A program made the position numbers and the translations under genes. From the NCBI GenBank assembly GCA_964633205.1, contig CAZWFN010000031.1, forward strand, positions 1 to 50,238: 50,238 nucleotides of DNA, given 5' to 3'. Each line of letters begins with the position of its first letter. The stretch's first letter is position 1. Below are positions 1 through 7,786 of this stretch, one piece after another. Origin of the DNA: CAYVQE01 sp964633205. Lineage in GTDB: Bacteria > Myxococcota > B64-G9. The notes below the pieces were generated by a model. The model worked only from the letters and a program-made list of their open reading frames with translations. It was not told the origin of the DNA and did not search any database.

Positions 1-1
1 C

Positions 2-76
2 GAGCCCGAAGAGATCGAGCCCGAAGAGATCGAGCCCGAAGAGATCGAGCCCGAGGAGATCGAGCCCGAAGAGATC
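2..76 (+). repeat. Five tandem 15-bp units encoding EPEEI
   Basis: Five head-to-tail copies of gagcccgaagagatc, one with a single silent change (gaa to gag in unit 4). The array runs off the left edge of the window, so its full length is unknown. It is in frame with the SUMF1-domain protein, so gain or loss of units keeps the frame and lengthens or shortens an acidic N-terminal segment. Confidence 0.9.
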
Positions 77-2068
77 GAAGAAGCCGAGGAGGTCGCCGCG
101 GCCGAAGAGATCGAAGAACCCGCAGCGGCGGCCGTGGAAATCGAGCCCGGGCCACCAGAGCCGGCCGATCTGGAAGACGACGAGGACGAGATCGACGAGG
201 ACATGGACACCACCCCGGAGGACGACCAGGAGACCCTGGTGGCCGAGTCGGTGGCCGCGGCCGATCTGCGGGTGGCGCGGCCCAAGGGCGCCGGTCCGGC
301 CTTCGTCGGCGACGACGACCTGTCCGCCGAGCTCGATGACGAGCCGCAGCCGGTCGAGGTGCTCAAGGCGCGCAAACGCCAGACCACCAAGCCGGTGCAG
401 CCACCGCTGGAAGAGCAGCCGGCGGCAGCCGCGGCCGCCTCGCAACCACCGCCGGCCCAGCCGGCCGCCCCGCAACCACCGCCGGCCCAGCCGGCCGCCT
501 CGCAGCCACCACCGGCCCAGCCGGCCGCCTCGCAACCGCCGCCGGCCCAGCCGATCGCCGCACCCGGCCATCCCAGCCTGCCACCCGGCGGCTACAGCGT
601 TCCGCCGGGCTACAGCCAGCCACCCTACGGCTACAGCCAGCCGCCCCCGGCCCAGTCGCGGCTGCCGATCTATGTGTTCCTGTCGCTGCTGACCGTGTTC
701 GTCGGCGTGGGCGTGTACTTTTTGATCGACTACCTGATCGCCGCCAAGCAGCACCTGGCCAGCGAGGATGGCCAGCCGGCGGCGGCCAGCGCCGGGCTGA
801 CCGAAGAGCAGAAAAAGGCCATGGCCGAGCTGGCCGAGGCCCAGAAGAAGCTGGAGGCCGAGCGCGCCCGGGTGTCCGCCTACCTCGAGCAGGAGGAGAA
901 GCGGCTCGACGAGCAACGGCGCCAGATCGAGGAGGCCGAGAAAAAAGACGAGGCCCGGCTGGCGGCGATGAAGCCCAAAGCGGACGAGTCGAAGACGGAC
1001 TTCGCGGCGCGGCGCGCCGATGAGAAGCGCAAGGCCGAGCAGCGCCGCCGCGAGGCCGAACAGCAGTTGGCCGAGCAACGAAAGCGCGCCGAGCAGCGCC
1101 GCCGAGCCGAACAGCGCCGGCTGGCGGCGGTCAAGAAGCGGGCCGAACAGGCCCGGCGCGAGGCCGAGCGCCGGCGCCAGGCCAAGGCGGCCGCCGAGCG
1201 CAGGCGCCAGGCCGCCAATGAGCGGGCCGCGGCCGAGAAACGCGCGGCCGCGGATGAGGTGGACGAGGCCGCCGCCGAACCCGCTGAACCCAGCCGCCCG
1301 ATGCTGGAGGAGATCCCCTTGCCCGGCAGCCCGGAGCCCGAGCCCGCTGCGGCCTCAGCGGCCGAACCGGCGACGCCCGTGGTGGAGGAGCCTCCGGGCC
1401 ACTCGAAGCCGGCCGGGGCCGAGAAAGAAGACAAAGAGGTGGCCAAGGTGATCGAGCCGGAGCCGGCCGAGAAGAAAGCCGCCGGCTCATGCCCGCGGGG
1501 CATGATCTACATCCCGGGCGGAACCGCCTGGATCGGCTCGGCGGCCGACGATCCGATGCGCAACTTCGGCGAGCTGACACTGCACAAGGAAGAGGTCCAG
1601 CCCTTCTGCATCGATCGCTACGAGTACCCCAACGCCCCGGGCCGCGAGCCGCGCACCGGGGTCACCTGGGGCATGGCCCGCCGGCTCTGCCGCAAGCGCG
1701 GCAAGCAGCTGTGCACCGAAGAGCAGTGGGAGTACGCCTGCAAGGGCAAGGGCAACCGCCGCTTCCCTTACGGCAACACCTGGAACGCCGAGCGCTGCAA
1801 CACCGAGGACGCGGCCGGCAACGACCGCTCGGTGGGTGCGGCCGGCGCCTTCAAGGGCTGTCGCAGCCCCTTCGGCGTGCGCGATATGAGCGGCAATGTC
1901 AGCGAGTGGACGGCCACCCGCTACAAGGCGGGCGCCGGCGCCCGCACCCACAAGGGCGGCTCGGCCACCCGGCCCAACTGGGCCAGCCGCTGCGCCACCC
2001 GCTCCAGCCTGTCGCCCGGGGCGCGCAAGGACGATCTGGGCTTCCGCTGCTGCACCGATCCGAAGTAA
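2..2068 (+). CDS. Membrane-anchored protein with SUMF1/FGE-like C-terminal domain (5' end outside window)
   Basis: The reading frame is open from base 2, so the gene is 5'-truncated by the window; a GTG at 134 lies inside the acidic region and is unlikely to be the start. In order the visible part has an acidic EPEEI repeat, more acidic sequence, a QPPPAQPAAS-type repeat (about residues 147-186), a single membrane segment (about 221-245, LPIYVFLSLLTVFVG...), a long Lys/Arg/Glu/Ala coiled coil (about 268-416), and a C-terminal formylglycine-generating-enzyme/sulfatase-modifying (SUMF1) domain with typical motifs (MIYIPGG, CTEEQWEYAC, RFPYGN, VRDMSGNVSEWT, LGFRCC). Topology suggests cytoplasmic low-complexity regions and a periplasmic SUMF1 domain. 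The C-terminal region has an isolated Cys (RCATRSS) rather than the catalytic Cys pair of true FGEs, so sulfatase activation is doubtful; many bacterial SUMF1 domains serve other roles. The missing N-terminus may carry another domain. Confidence 0.85.
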   Translation, partial: EPEEIEPEEIEPEEIEPEEIEPEEIEEAEEVAAAEEIEEPAAAAVEIEPGPPEPADLEDDEDEIDEDMDTTPEDDQETLVAESVAAADLRVARPKGAGPAFVGDDDLSAELDDEPQPVEVLKARKRQTTKPVQPPLEEQPAAAAAASQPPPAQPAAPQPPPAQPAASQPPPAQPAASQPPPAQPIAAPGHPSLPPGGYSVPPGYSQPPYGYSQPPPAQSRLPIYVFLSLLTVFVGVGVYFLIDYLIAAKQHLASEDGQPAAASAGLTEEQKKAMAELAEAQKKLEAERARVSAYLEQEEKRLDEQRRQIEEAEKKDEARLAAMKPKADESKTDFAARRADEKRKAEQRRREAEQQLAEQRKRAEQRRRAEQRRLAAVKKRAEQARREAERRRQAKAAAERRRQAANERAAAEKRAAADEVDEAAAEPAEPSRPMLEEIPLPGSPEPEPAAASAAEPATPVVEEPPGHSKPAGAEKEDKEVAKVIEPEPAEKKAAGSCPRGMIYIPGGTAWIGSAADDPMRNFGELTLHKEEVQPFCIDRYEYPNAPGREPRTGVTWGMARRLCRKRGKQLCTEEQWEYACKGKGNRRFPYGNTWNAERCNTEDAAGNDRSVGAAGAFKGCRSPFGVRDMSGNVSEWTATRYKAGAGARTHKGGSATRPNWASRCATRSSLSPGARKDDLGFRCCTDPK
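440..559 (+). repeat. Four tandem 30-bp units encoding (S/A)QPPPAQPxA
   Basis: Four direct 30-bp repeats with a few substitutions, within the same gene and just before its transmembrane segment. They encode a Pro/Ala/Gln-rich linker. The unit is a multiple of three, so copy-number change would not break the frame. Confidence 0.85.
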
Positions 2069-2165
2069 GGGCCCGCACCTCCGCGCGACGGGCTGCCGCC
2101 GGTCTCGAAGTACGTGGTCGTCACCCCCGGTTGTAGAGAGGGTGGCCCAGTGCCAACAATTGTGG

Positions 2166-4022
2166 CTACCGGTTCTTTTTCTCAGGGTGGCCTGGGCTGA
2201 AGCGCAGGGCTCGAACGAAGCGTTGGTTGAAGCCGGGGGTGGTCTTGAGTTCGACGAAGCGGGTGCGCCGGGCCATGGCCTGGGCGCGCCGGCGCTCATC
2301 GCCCGAAAGCAGCATCAGCTTGGCTCCCTGGCCGGCGGCATTGCCGGCCAGCTCGAGTTCGGCCCGCGGCAGCGGCGGGAACATGCCGATGTCCAGCACG
2401 TCGGCGATCGGCAGATGACAACCGAAGGCCCCGGCCATCACCACCCGCTCGACCGCCGCGGCCGCAATCCCGGCGTGCTCCAACAGCGCGTCGAATCCCG
2501 CCCGCACGGCCGCCTTGGCCAGCTGGATGGCCTCGACATCACGCTGGGTCATCACGATGTCGGCCGCGGCCCCGCCAGCGGCCGCCGCCACCAGCAGCAG
2601 CTCGGGCCCCTGGGCGCCGGCGCGCACGGCGGCGAAGTCCCGGCGCAGATGGCCGCGCCGATCGACGCCGCCCCGGCGCACCAGCTCGGCCAGCACCGCC
2701 ACCACCCCCGAGCCACAGATCCCGCTGGCCGGCACGTCGCCGATCACCGCCACCCGGACGCCGTCGGCCTCCAGCCGCACCGACTCCACCGCGCCGGGCG
2801 CGGCCCGCATGCCCTGGTGGATGTGGGCTCCCTCGAAGGCCGGGCCTGAGGCACAGGAGGTGGCCAGCAGCTCATCGCGGCCGGGCACCACCAGCGCGAT
2901 CTCGGTGTTGGTGCCGATGTCCACCGCCACGGTGACGCCCGCGGCGCGGTCCATCTCGGCGGCCAGCAGCACCGCGGCGCAATCCGCACCGACGAAGCCG
3001 CCGATGCACGGCGGTGTATACAACCGGGCTCCTGCGGCAGTGCTCAGGCCCACCTCGCGGGCGGCCAACTCCAGCGGTGCGCAGCAGGCGGGCACGAAGG
3101 GCGAGGCGGCCAGCTGGGCAACCGGCAGCTCGAGCACCAAGTGCATGCAGGCCGTGTTGCCCACCGCGCAGACCTCGGCCACCTGCTCGCGCTCCACCCC
3201 GGCCCGGTCGCAGAGCCAGCCCAATAGCGCATCGATCTCCCGCCAGACGCAATCGGCCAGGATGCGCGCCCCACCGGGCTCGACCAGGGCGTGGTCCAAG
3301 CGCTGGATGACGTCCTCGCCGTATGCGATCTGGGGGTTCATCACCCCGCGGGCCGCCAGCTGCCGGCCGTTTTCCAGGTCCAGCAGGTAGCCGGCGATCT
3401 TGGTGGTGCCCACGTCGACCGCCAACCCGACCGGTCCCGCCCCGGGGGCCGCCACCCCCACCAGCGCGTCGCCGCGCAGGTAACCGGTCAGGCGGAAGTC
3501 CTGGCTGCGCGCCAAGGGTGACAGCCGCCGCACCACGGCCGGCTCGATCCGCCACCGGGCAGCGGACCCGGCCGCTTGGGCCGGGTCCAGCCGGGCGGTG
3601 TCGGAACGGGCGTCGTCCAGCGTCGGCGGCGGACCCGCGAGCGCCACGGCGCGGATGATCGGGCTGCCCGCTGCCCGGCGGCCGCCGCCGTCGATCTGCA
3701 AGCGCTGCTCGGCGGTGCGCGAGCGCGGCGGCAGGTGCACCGCCGCATCCGATCGCAGATGGCAGCAACAGGCCAGCCGGTGACCGTCCTGCAGCTCGCG
3801 TAGGGTCAACCAGGCCTGCTCGTCCTCGCCGGCCGGCGAGACCTCGCCTTCGAGCAGCCGCACCCGGCACCGGCCGCAGGTTCCCCGGCCGCCACAGTCC
3901 GAGGCCAGCGACACCCCACCCTGCTGCGCAGCTTGCATCACGGTCGTGCCCGGGGCCACCAGCACCCGCCGCCCGGAGGGCTCGAAAGCGATCTCGATCC
4001 GACTCTCGCGGCTGTCTTGCAT
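2166..4022 (-). CDS. RACo-like corrinoid activation protein: [2Fe-2S] ferredoxin plus ASKHA ATPase (DUF4445 family)
   Basis: About 618 aa. The N-terminal ferredoxin domain has the cluster pattern C43-x5-C49-x2-C52 with a further Cys at 85-87. The rest is an actin/Hsp70-type ATPase fold with two glycine-rich phosphate loops (AVDVGTTKIAGYLLD and AVDIGTNTEIALVV). Known family members reduce the corrinoid cofactor of methyltransferases from Co(II) to Co(I) in an ATP-dependent way, reactivating oxidised enzyme. No corrinoid protein or methyltransferase is visible nearby, so the partner is unknown. The ATG at 4022 is chosen over an upstream in-frame start at 4226 because it has GGAG seven bases upstream and begins just before the ferredoxin domain; the longer version would overlap the upstream gene. 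It lies 85 bp downstream of the REC-GGDEF gene on the same strand and is probably co-transcribed. Confidence 0.85.
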   Translation of the reverse strand: MQDSRESRIEIAFEPSGRRVLVAPGTTVMQAAQQGGVSLASDCGGRGTCGRCRVRLLEGEVSPAGEDEQAWLTLRELQDGHRLACCCHLRSDAAVHLPPRSRTAEQRLQIDGGGRRAAGSPIIRAVALAGPPPTLDDARSDTARLDPAQAAGSAARWRIEPAVVRRLSPLARSQDFRLTGYLRGDALVGVAAPGAGPVGLAVDVGTTKIAGYLLDLENGRQLAARGVMNPQIAYGEDVIQRLDHALVEPGGARILADCVWREIDALLGWLCDRAGVEREQVAEVCAVGNTACMHLVLELPVAQLAASPFVPACCAPLELAAREVGLSTAAGARLYTPPCIGGFVGADCAAVLLAAEMDRAAGVTVAVDIGTNTEIALVVPGRDELLATSCASGPAFEGAHIHQGMRAAPGAVESVRLEADGVRVAVIGDVPASGICGSGVVAVLAELVRRGGVDRRGHLRRDFAAVRAGAQGPELLLVAAAAGGAAADIVMTQRDVEAIQLAKAAVRAGFDALLEHAGIAAAAVERVVMAGAFGCHLPIADVLDIGMFPPLPRAELELAGNAAGQGAKLMLLSGDERRRAQAMARRTRFVELKTTPGFNQRFVRALRFSPGHPEKKNR

Positions 4023-4107
4023 TCTCCAGCTCCAGCGGTGAACCCCCGGCGTCCAGGTGGATGCCAGCCCCGGTCGCCGGCATGAGGGCAGCAGCGCTGA
4101 ACTCCGC

Positions 4108-5064
4108 TCAATCCGGCTCCGGGGCCGCGCCCACCGCTGCCAACCGGACGCAGTTGCGGCCATCGCGCTTGGCCCGGTAGAGGGCCTCATCGGCCGCCTG
4201 CAGCAAATCGGCCACCGACTGCACACCCGGCGCCGGGCACACCGCCGCGCCGATGCTGACAGTCACCCGCACCCGCTGACCGGCGCCGAACACCTCGTTG
4301 TGCTCGATGGCCTGCCGGATGCGCTCGGCCACCAACCCGGCCTGCTCGAGCCCGGTCTCGGGCAAGGCCACCACCAGCTCCTCACCGCCGTAGCGGGCGG
4401 CGATGTCGACCTGGCGGATGCTGGCGGTCAGCAGCCCGGCCACCGCCCGCAACACCTGGTCGCCGAAGGGATGGCCGTGGGTGTCGTTGATGCGCTTGAA
4501 AAGGTCCAGGTCCAGCACCAGCAGCGCCAGCGGCTTGCGGTAGCGCACCGCCCGCTGGAACTCGTAGGCGATGCGCTTCTCGAAGAAGATGCGGTTGGAG
4601 ATGCCCATCAGCGGGTCGGTGGTCGATAGCGTCTGCAGGTGCTCGTTCATGCGCTTGAGCCGCTCGTTGGCCTGCTGCAGCTCGTCCTGCAGCTCCTTGA
4701 GCCGCAGCATGGACTTGACCCGGGCGACCAGCTCCAGCGGGTTGAGCGGCTTGACCAGATAGTCGTCGGCGCCCAGCTCCAGACCCTCGACCTTGCCCTG
4801 CACGTCGGCGCTGGCGGTCATCAGGATCACCGGCAAGAAGCCGAACGACGGGCTGCCCTTGATGATGCGGCAGACCTCGCGGCCACCGAGACCGGGCATC
4901 TCGACGTCCATCAGCACCAGGTCCGGCCGCTCGTCGCGCACCAGACCCAGGGCGCGCTGGCCGTCGTCGCAGCCCAGCGTGGCATAGCCCGCCGCGGCCA
5001 GGGTCTGCTCCGCCCAGTCGCGTACCGCGGGATCGTCGTCGACCACCAACAACTTGCGCGTCAT
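4108..5064 (-). CDS. PleD-like response regulator with diguanylate cyclase output (REC-GGDEF)
   Basis: 318 aa. An N-terminal receiver domain has the acidic pocket D9-D11, phosphoacceptor D53 (LVLMDVEMPG), T83 and K105. A short coiled coil (about 113-145) leads to a GGDEF domain with active site GGEEL (226-230). R217-QVD is an RxxD product-inhibition site five residues upstream, so c-di-GMP feedback is expected. Known role: phosphorylation-dependent synthesis of c-di-GMP from two GTP. No dedicated histidine kinase is adjacent. The ATG at 5064 has GGGGGTGG in front and starts at MTRKLLVVDDD; an in-frame ATG at 5088 overlaps the stop of the GT39 gene as ATGA, so the eight-residue longer form is also possible and the two genes look translationally coupled. 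Confidence 0.9.
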   Translation of the reverse strand: MTRKLLVVDDDPAVRDWAEQTLAAAGYATLGCDDGQRALGLVRDERPDLVLMDVEMPGLGGREVCRIIKGSPSFGFLPVILMTASADVQGKVEGLELGADDYLVKPLNPLELVARVKSMLRLKELQDELQQANERLKRMNEHLQTLSTTDPLMGISNRIFFEKRIAYEFQRAVRYRKPLALLVLDLDLFKRINDTHGHPFGDQVLRAVAGLLTASIRQVDIAARYGGEELVVALPETGLEQAGLVAERIRQAIEHNEVFGAGQRVRVTVSIGAAVCPAPGVQSVADLLQAADEALYRAKRDGRNCVRLAAVGAAPEPD

Positions 5065-5084
5065 CACCACCCCCGGCGTCCGGC

Positions 5085-7445
5085 TCATTCGACCCGCACG
5101 TAGGCGGTGCGCACCCGGTCGTTGCCGTCGTGCTGTTGACGGTTTTCCACCGGCAAGCGCTGCGGTCCTTTCCAGAAGCCCATCCACAGGGTGAAGCCCT
5201 GGTAGGGGTAGTTGGCCGGCACCACCATCTCGTGGTCGTCCTGGATGATGGTGCCCACCTCCCACTCGCTGGTCGGATGCAGACCGCCGACCGGGGCGTG
5301 ATCGCCGAACACCCGGTGAGCGCCTCCGTGCGGCCCATCGCCGTGGATGAACAGCAGCCAGTCATGGCTCATCTTCTTCTTGCAGCGGAAGAAGTAGCTG
5401 ATGGTGAAGCGCCCGCCGGTCTCGACCTGCGCCGGCTCCAGCCGGTAGCCCAACAGCTCGATGCGGCCGCCGAAGCCGACCTTGAACCGCCGCACATCGT
5501 CCGGCAGCTCGTCGAGCACCTTCTGCTCGACCAGGCGCTGGCCCGCGGGGTCGCGCTCGGTGGAGACCAGACAGGAGAACGGGTGCTGGTCGAAGACCAC
5601 GTACAGCGACTTGCCCAGCCGCTCGCGGACCTTGGGCCGCAGGTCGGCCAGCAGCGCGCGGCAATCGCGGCCGTAACCCGCTCCCAGGATCAGGAAGGCC
5701 CGCTCGGGCCGGCGCAGAAACTCGATGGTCCGGTGCAGGTTGGGCTGGTCGGCGCGCGACAGATCCTCGGCCCGGTTCTCGAAATAGAACGACACCGAGC
5801 GGCTCAGCCAACCGTTGTACTGGGCCACCGGTGCCCGGCCGTCGCTGGCGCGCTGGTAGGCGCGGTAGAGCGGCTCCTGGGTGAAGGTGCGGGTCACCCG
5901 CGGCAGCACCCAGGCGGTCAAGAAGACGCACAGCGCCGCGGCCAGCGCCACCATGACCCCGACCGTGCCGCTGCCGATGCGGCGGCGGAAGAACAGCCAG
6001 CCCAGCACCAGCAGCCACAGCCCGCCGACCACCGCGAAGAAGGGATAGGGGTTGAGCTGGGCTGGCAGCGGCCAGCCGTAGTAGTAGTCGAACAGGTGGA
6101 TGAACCACTTGTACTCGTGCAGGATGTCGGCCAGCAGCACCGCCCCCAGCGGCAGCGCCAGCATGACCGACAGCCGCATCCAGGCCCGGTCGTCGATCCG
6201 CGCCGCCCGGTCCAGGTAGACCCCGATGATGACCGCCAGGAAGGGCACCACCGGGAAGATGTAGTGGTGGAACTTGGTCTGGAACAGCGAGAAGGCGGCG
6301 TAGGGCACCGCGGCCGCCAGCAGCAGCCACAGATCGCGCCGGCCCCGGCCCTCCAGATCGGCCTTGCCCCAGCGCAGCAGCCGGATCAGAGCGGCCGGCA
6401 GCAGCGCCACCCAGGGGTAGGTGGCGAAGACCAGCTGCTTGACGTAGACGTCGAAGCTGCCCTCGGGCTTGCCGATGGTGCCCACCGCCCGGTCGAAGTG
6501 GTGGTAGATGACCGCCTCGCGCAGAAAGGCCCAGCCGTGCTCGGCGATCATGAAGCCGTGCCAGGGCACCACCAGCAGCGCGAAAGCGCCCAGCCCGATC
6601 CAGTGCACCCGCGGCGGGTGGCCGCGATCGGCCACCGCGTCGCGGCCCATCCAGACCACCAGCAGCAGCGCCAGCACGCACACCGTCAGCATGGCGGCGA
6701 AGGCCGGGTCGCCGCGGGTGGCGAAGAAGGCCGCAGCCGCGCCGCCCAGCAGCAAACCCGAGCCCAGCCAATGCCAGCCGCCCACCCGGCGGAAAAAGCC
6801 CGTATCCCAGCGCAGCACCAGAAAGACGAACAGCACCCCGGCCGGGATGAACAGCGCCAGCAGCCACTTGGACAAAAAAGCGCAGGCGGTCAGCACGTAG
6901 AAGACCACCACGTCGCCGGGCCGGCCGGTCTCCGAGCGCGCCAGGAAGTAGTAGCCCACCGCCGGCGCGCAGAAAGCCACGAAGGGCATGTCGAACATGA
7001 TCTGGTGGGCCAGCAGGGCGTACATAGGGCAGGTGGCCAGCACCAGCGCCGAGATGAACCCGGCCCGGCGGTTGTAGAGCCGGGCCACCCAGCGGTAGGT
7101 CAGCAGCAGACCCAGCAAGGCCAGCAGGAAGATCGGGAAACGGCCGGCGAAGTGCAGCCAGGGCGAGTCCGGCCCGTCCACGCCGAAGACCAGGAAGCTC
7201 AGCCGCAGGCCCCACAGCGGCAGGATCGGCTTGGACCACCAGCGGTTCTGGCCACGGTAGGTCGGATCCAACCAGGTGCCGGCGGCGGCCATCTCGTCGG
7301 CCACCTGGGCGTAGTGCGGCTCCCAGGGATCCCAGAAGGCATAGGCGCCGAGATTGGGCAAGTAGATGGCGGCCGCGAAGCCGGCCAGCAGCAGCATGGC
7401 CACCAGGTCGCGGTTGCGGAGCAGCTTGCGCAGCTTGGCGCCCAT
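5085..7445 (-). CDS. GT39-family (ArnT/PMT-like) membrane glycosyltransferase
   Basis: 786 aa integral membrane protein with many hydrophobic helices in its first two thirds and a soluble C-terminal domain of about 250 residues. The first extracytoplasmic loop carries the acidic motif FWDPWEPHYAQVADEM (D39, E42), typical of GT39/GT83 enzymes that transfer a sugar from a polyprenyl-phosphate donor to lipid or protein on the outer face of the inner membrane. Acceptor and sugar cannot be read from sequence. The ATG at 7445 is preceded by GGAGGAG nine bases upstream; the longer ORF start at 7496 has no such site. Its stop overlaps a possible start of the REC-GGDEF gene (ATGA), so c-di-GMP signalling and glycan transfer may share a transcript. 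Confidence 0.85.
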   Translation of the reverse strand: MGAKLRKLLRNRDLVAMLLLAGFAAAIYLPNLGAYAFWDPWEPHYAQVADEMAAAGTWLDPTYRGQNRWWSKPILPLWGLRLSFLVFGVDGPDSPWLHFAGRFPIFLLALLGLLLTYRWVARLYNRRAGFISALVLATCPMYALLAHQIMFDMPFVAFCAPAVGYYFLARSETGRPGDVVVFYVLTACAFLSKWLLALFIPAGVLFVFLVLRWDTGFFRRVGGWHWLGSGLLLGGAAAAFFATRGDPAFAAMLTVCVLALLLVVWMGRDAVADRGHPPRVHWIGLGAFALLVVPWHGFMIAEHGWAFLREAVIYHHFDRAVGTIGKPEGSFDVYVKQLVFATYPWVALLPAALIRLLRWGKADLEGRGRRDLWLLLAAAVPYAAFSLFQTKFHHYIFPVVPFLAVIIGVYLDRAARIDDRAWMRLSVMLALPLGAVLLADILHEYKWFIHLFDYYYGWPLPAQLNPYPFFAVVGGLWLLVLGWLFFRRRIGSGTVGVMVALAAALCVFLTAWVLPRVTRTFTQEPLYRAYQRASDGRAPVAQYNGWLSRSVSFYFENRAEDLSRADQPNLHRTIEFLRRPERAFLILGAGYGRDCRALLADLRPKVRERLGKSLYVVFDQHPFSCLVSTERDPAGQRLVEQKVLDELPDDVRRFKVGFGGRIELLGYRLEPAQVETGGRFTISYFFRCKKKMSHDWLLFIHGDGPHGGAHRVFGDHAPVGGLHPTSEWEVGTIIQDDHEMVVPANYPYQGFTLWMGFWKGPQRLPVENRQQHDGNDRVRTAYVRVE

Positions 7446-7486
7446 ATTTGAATTTCTCCTCCAAATCAGCGTCTTATTGGCATGGT

Positions 7487-7515
7487 ATCCAAGCACGTCG
7501 CGGCCGGGCTGTCAA
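7487..7515 (-). promoter_or_regulatory. Probable sigma-70 promoter of the GT39 operon
   Basis: On the minus strand a perfect -35 TTGACA (7515-7510) is followed after 17 bp by TTGGAT (7492-7487), a weak -10. It would start transcription about 35 nt before the ATG at 7445. Confidence 0.45.
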
Positions 7516-7560
7516 TTCCAATGCCATTCCCAGGCGCTGTGCCGCCAGAACAACAGACCC

Positions 7561-7573
7561 GACACGCATGTCA
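7561..7573. promoter_or_regulatory. Candidate operator GACACGCATGTCA
   Basis: An inverted repeat GACA-N4-TGTC. The same 13 bases occur, on the other strand, at 28625-28637 in a longer perfect-arm palindrome. It lies 65 bp upstream of the sigma-54 -24 box and 45 bp upstream of the minus-strand -35 box, so it could serve either promoter. The cognate regulator is unknown. Confidence 0.4.
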
Positions 7574-7637
7574 TGCCGGCCGGCCGCGAAAATGCACCGC
7601 CAACCCGAAACTGCCTGCTTTGCAGCCAGTTGGTCGA

Positions 7638-7653
7638 TGGCACGGGGCTTGCT
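7638..7653 (+). promoter_or_regulatory. Consensus sigma-54 (RpoN) promoter, -24/-12
   Basis: TGGCACGgggcTTGCT matches the known sigma-54 consensus TGGCACG-N4-TTGC(A/T) at every conserved position with correct spacing. It points at the discoidin lipoprotein gene, giving a predicted leader of about 120 nt. Expression would need an AAA+ enhancer-binding protein, none of which is encoded in this window. Confidence 0.7.
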
Positions 7654-7786
7654 TGTTTGTGCAAGCGACCACGGACAGGGAAACCGGCCGCGGTCTAGAA
7701 TGACTGCCGCGACCGGACCAAAGAGACACGAATCGAACGAGGCGAACGGAGACAGGATCAACCGATCAACGGAACAGGAGGAGATC

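Larger units (their letters stand above)
7446..7786. other. Divergent intergenic region between GT39 and discoidin lipoprotein genes
   Basis: 341 bp without a convincing gene. It holds a minus-strand sigma-70-like promoter (7487-7515), a palindromic site (7561-7573) whose 13-bp core recurs upstream of the acyl-CoA dehydrogenase gene, and a consensus sigma-54 promoter (7638-7653). The in-frame extension of the lipoprotein ORF into this region has no coding character or signal peptide. Confidence 0.7.

Noticed and set aside
2150..2166. Small palindrome GCCAACAATTGTGGC between convergent genes, as a terminator
   Set aside because: The stem is AT-rich and short and has no T tract; it overlaps the stop codon of the RACo-like gene.
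5130..7451. A 773-codon plus-strand frame opposite the GT39 gene
   Set aside because: Same effect of GC-skewed third positions; the sequence is Gln/His-rich and has no domain.
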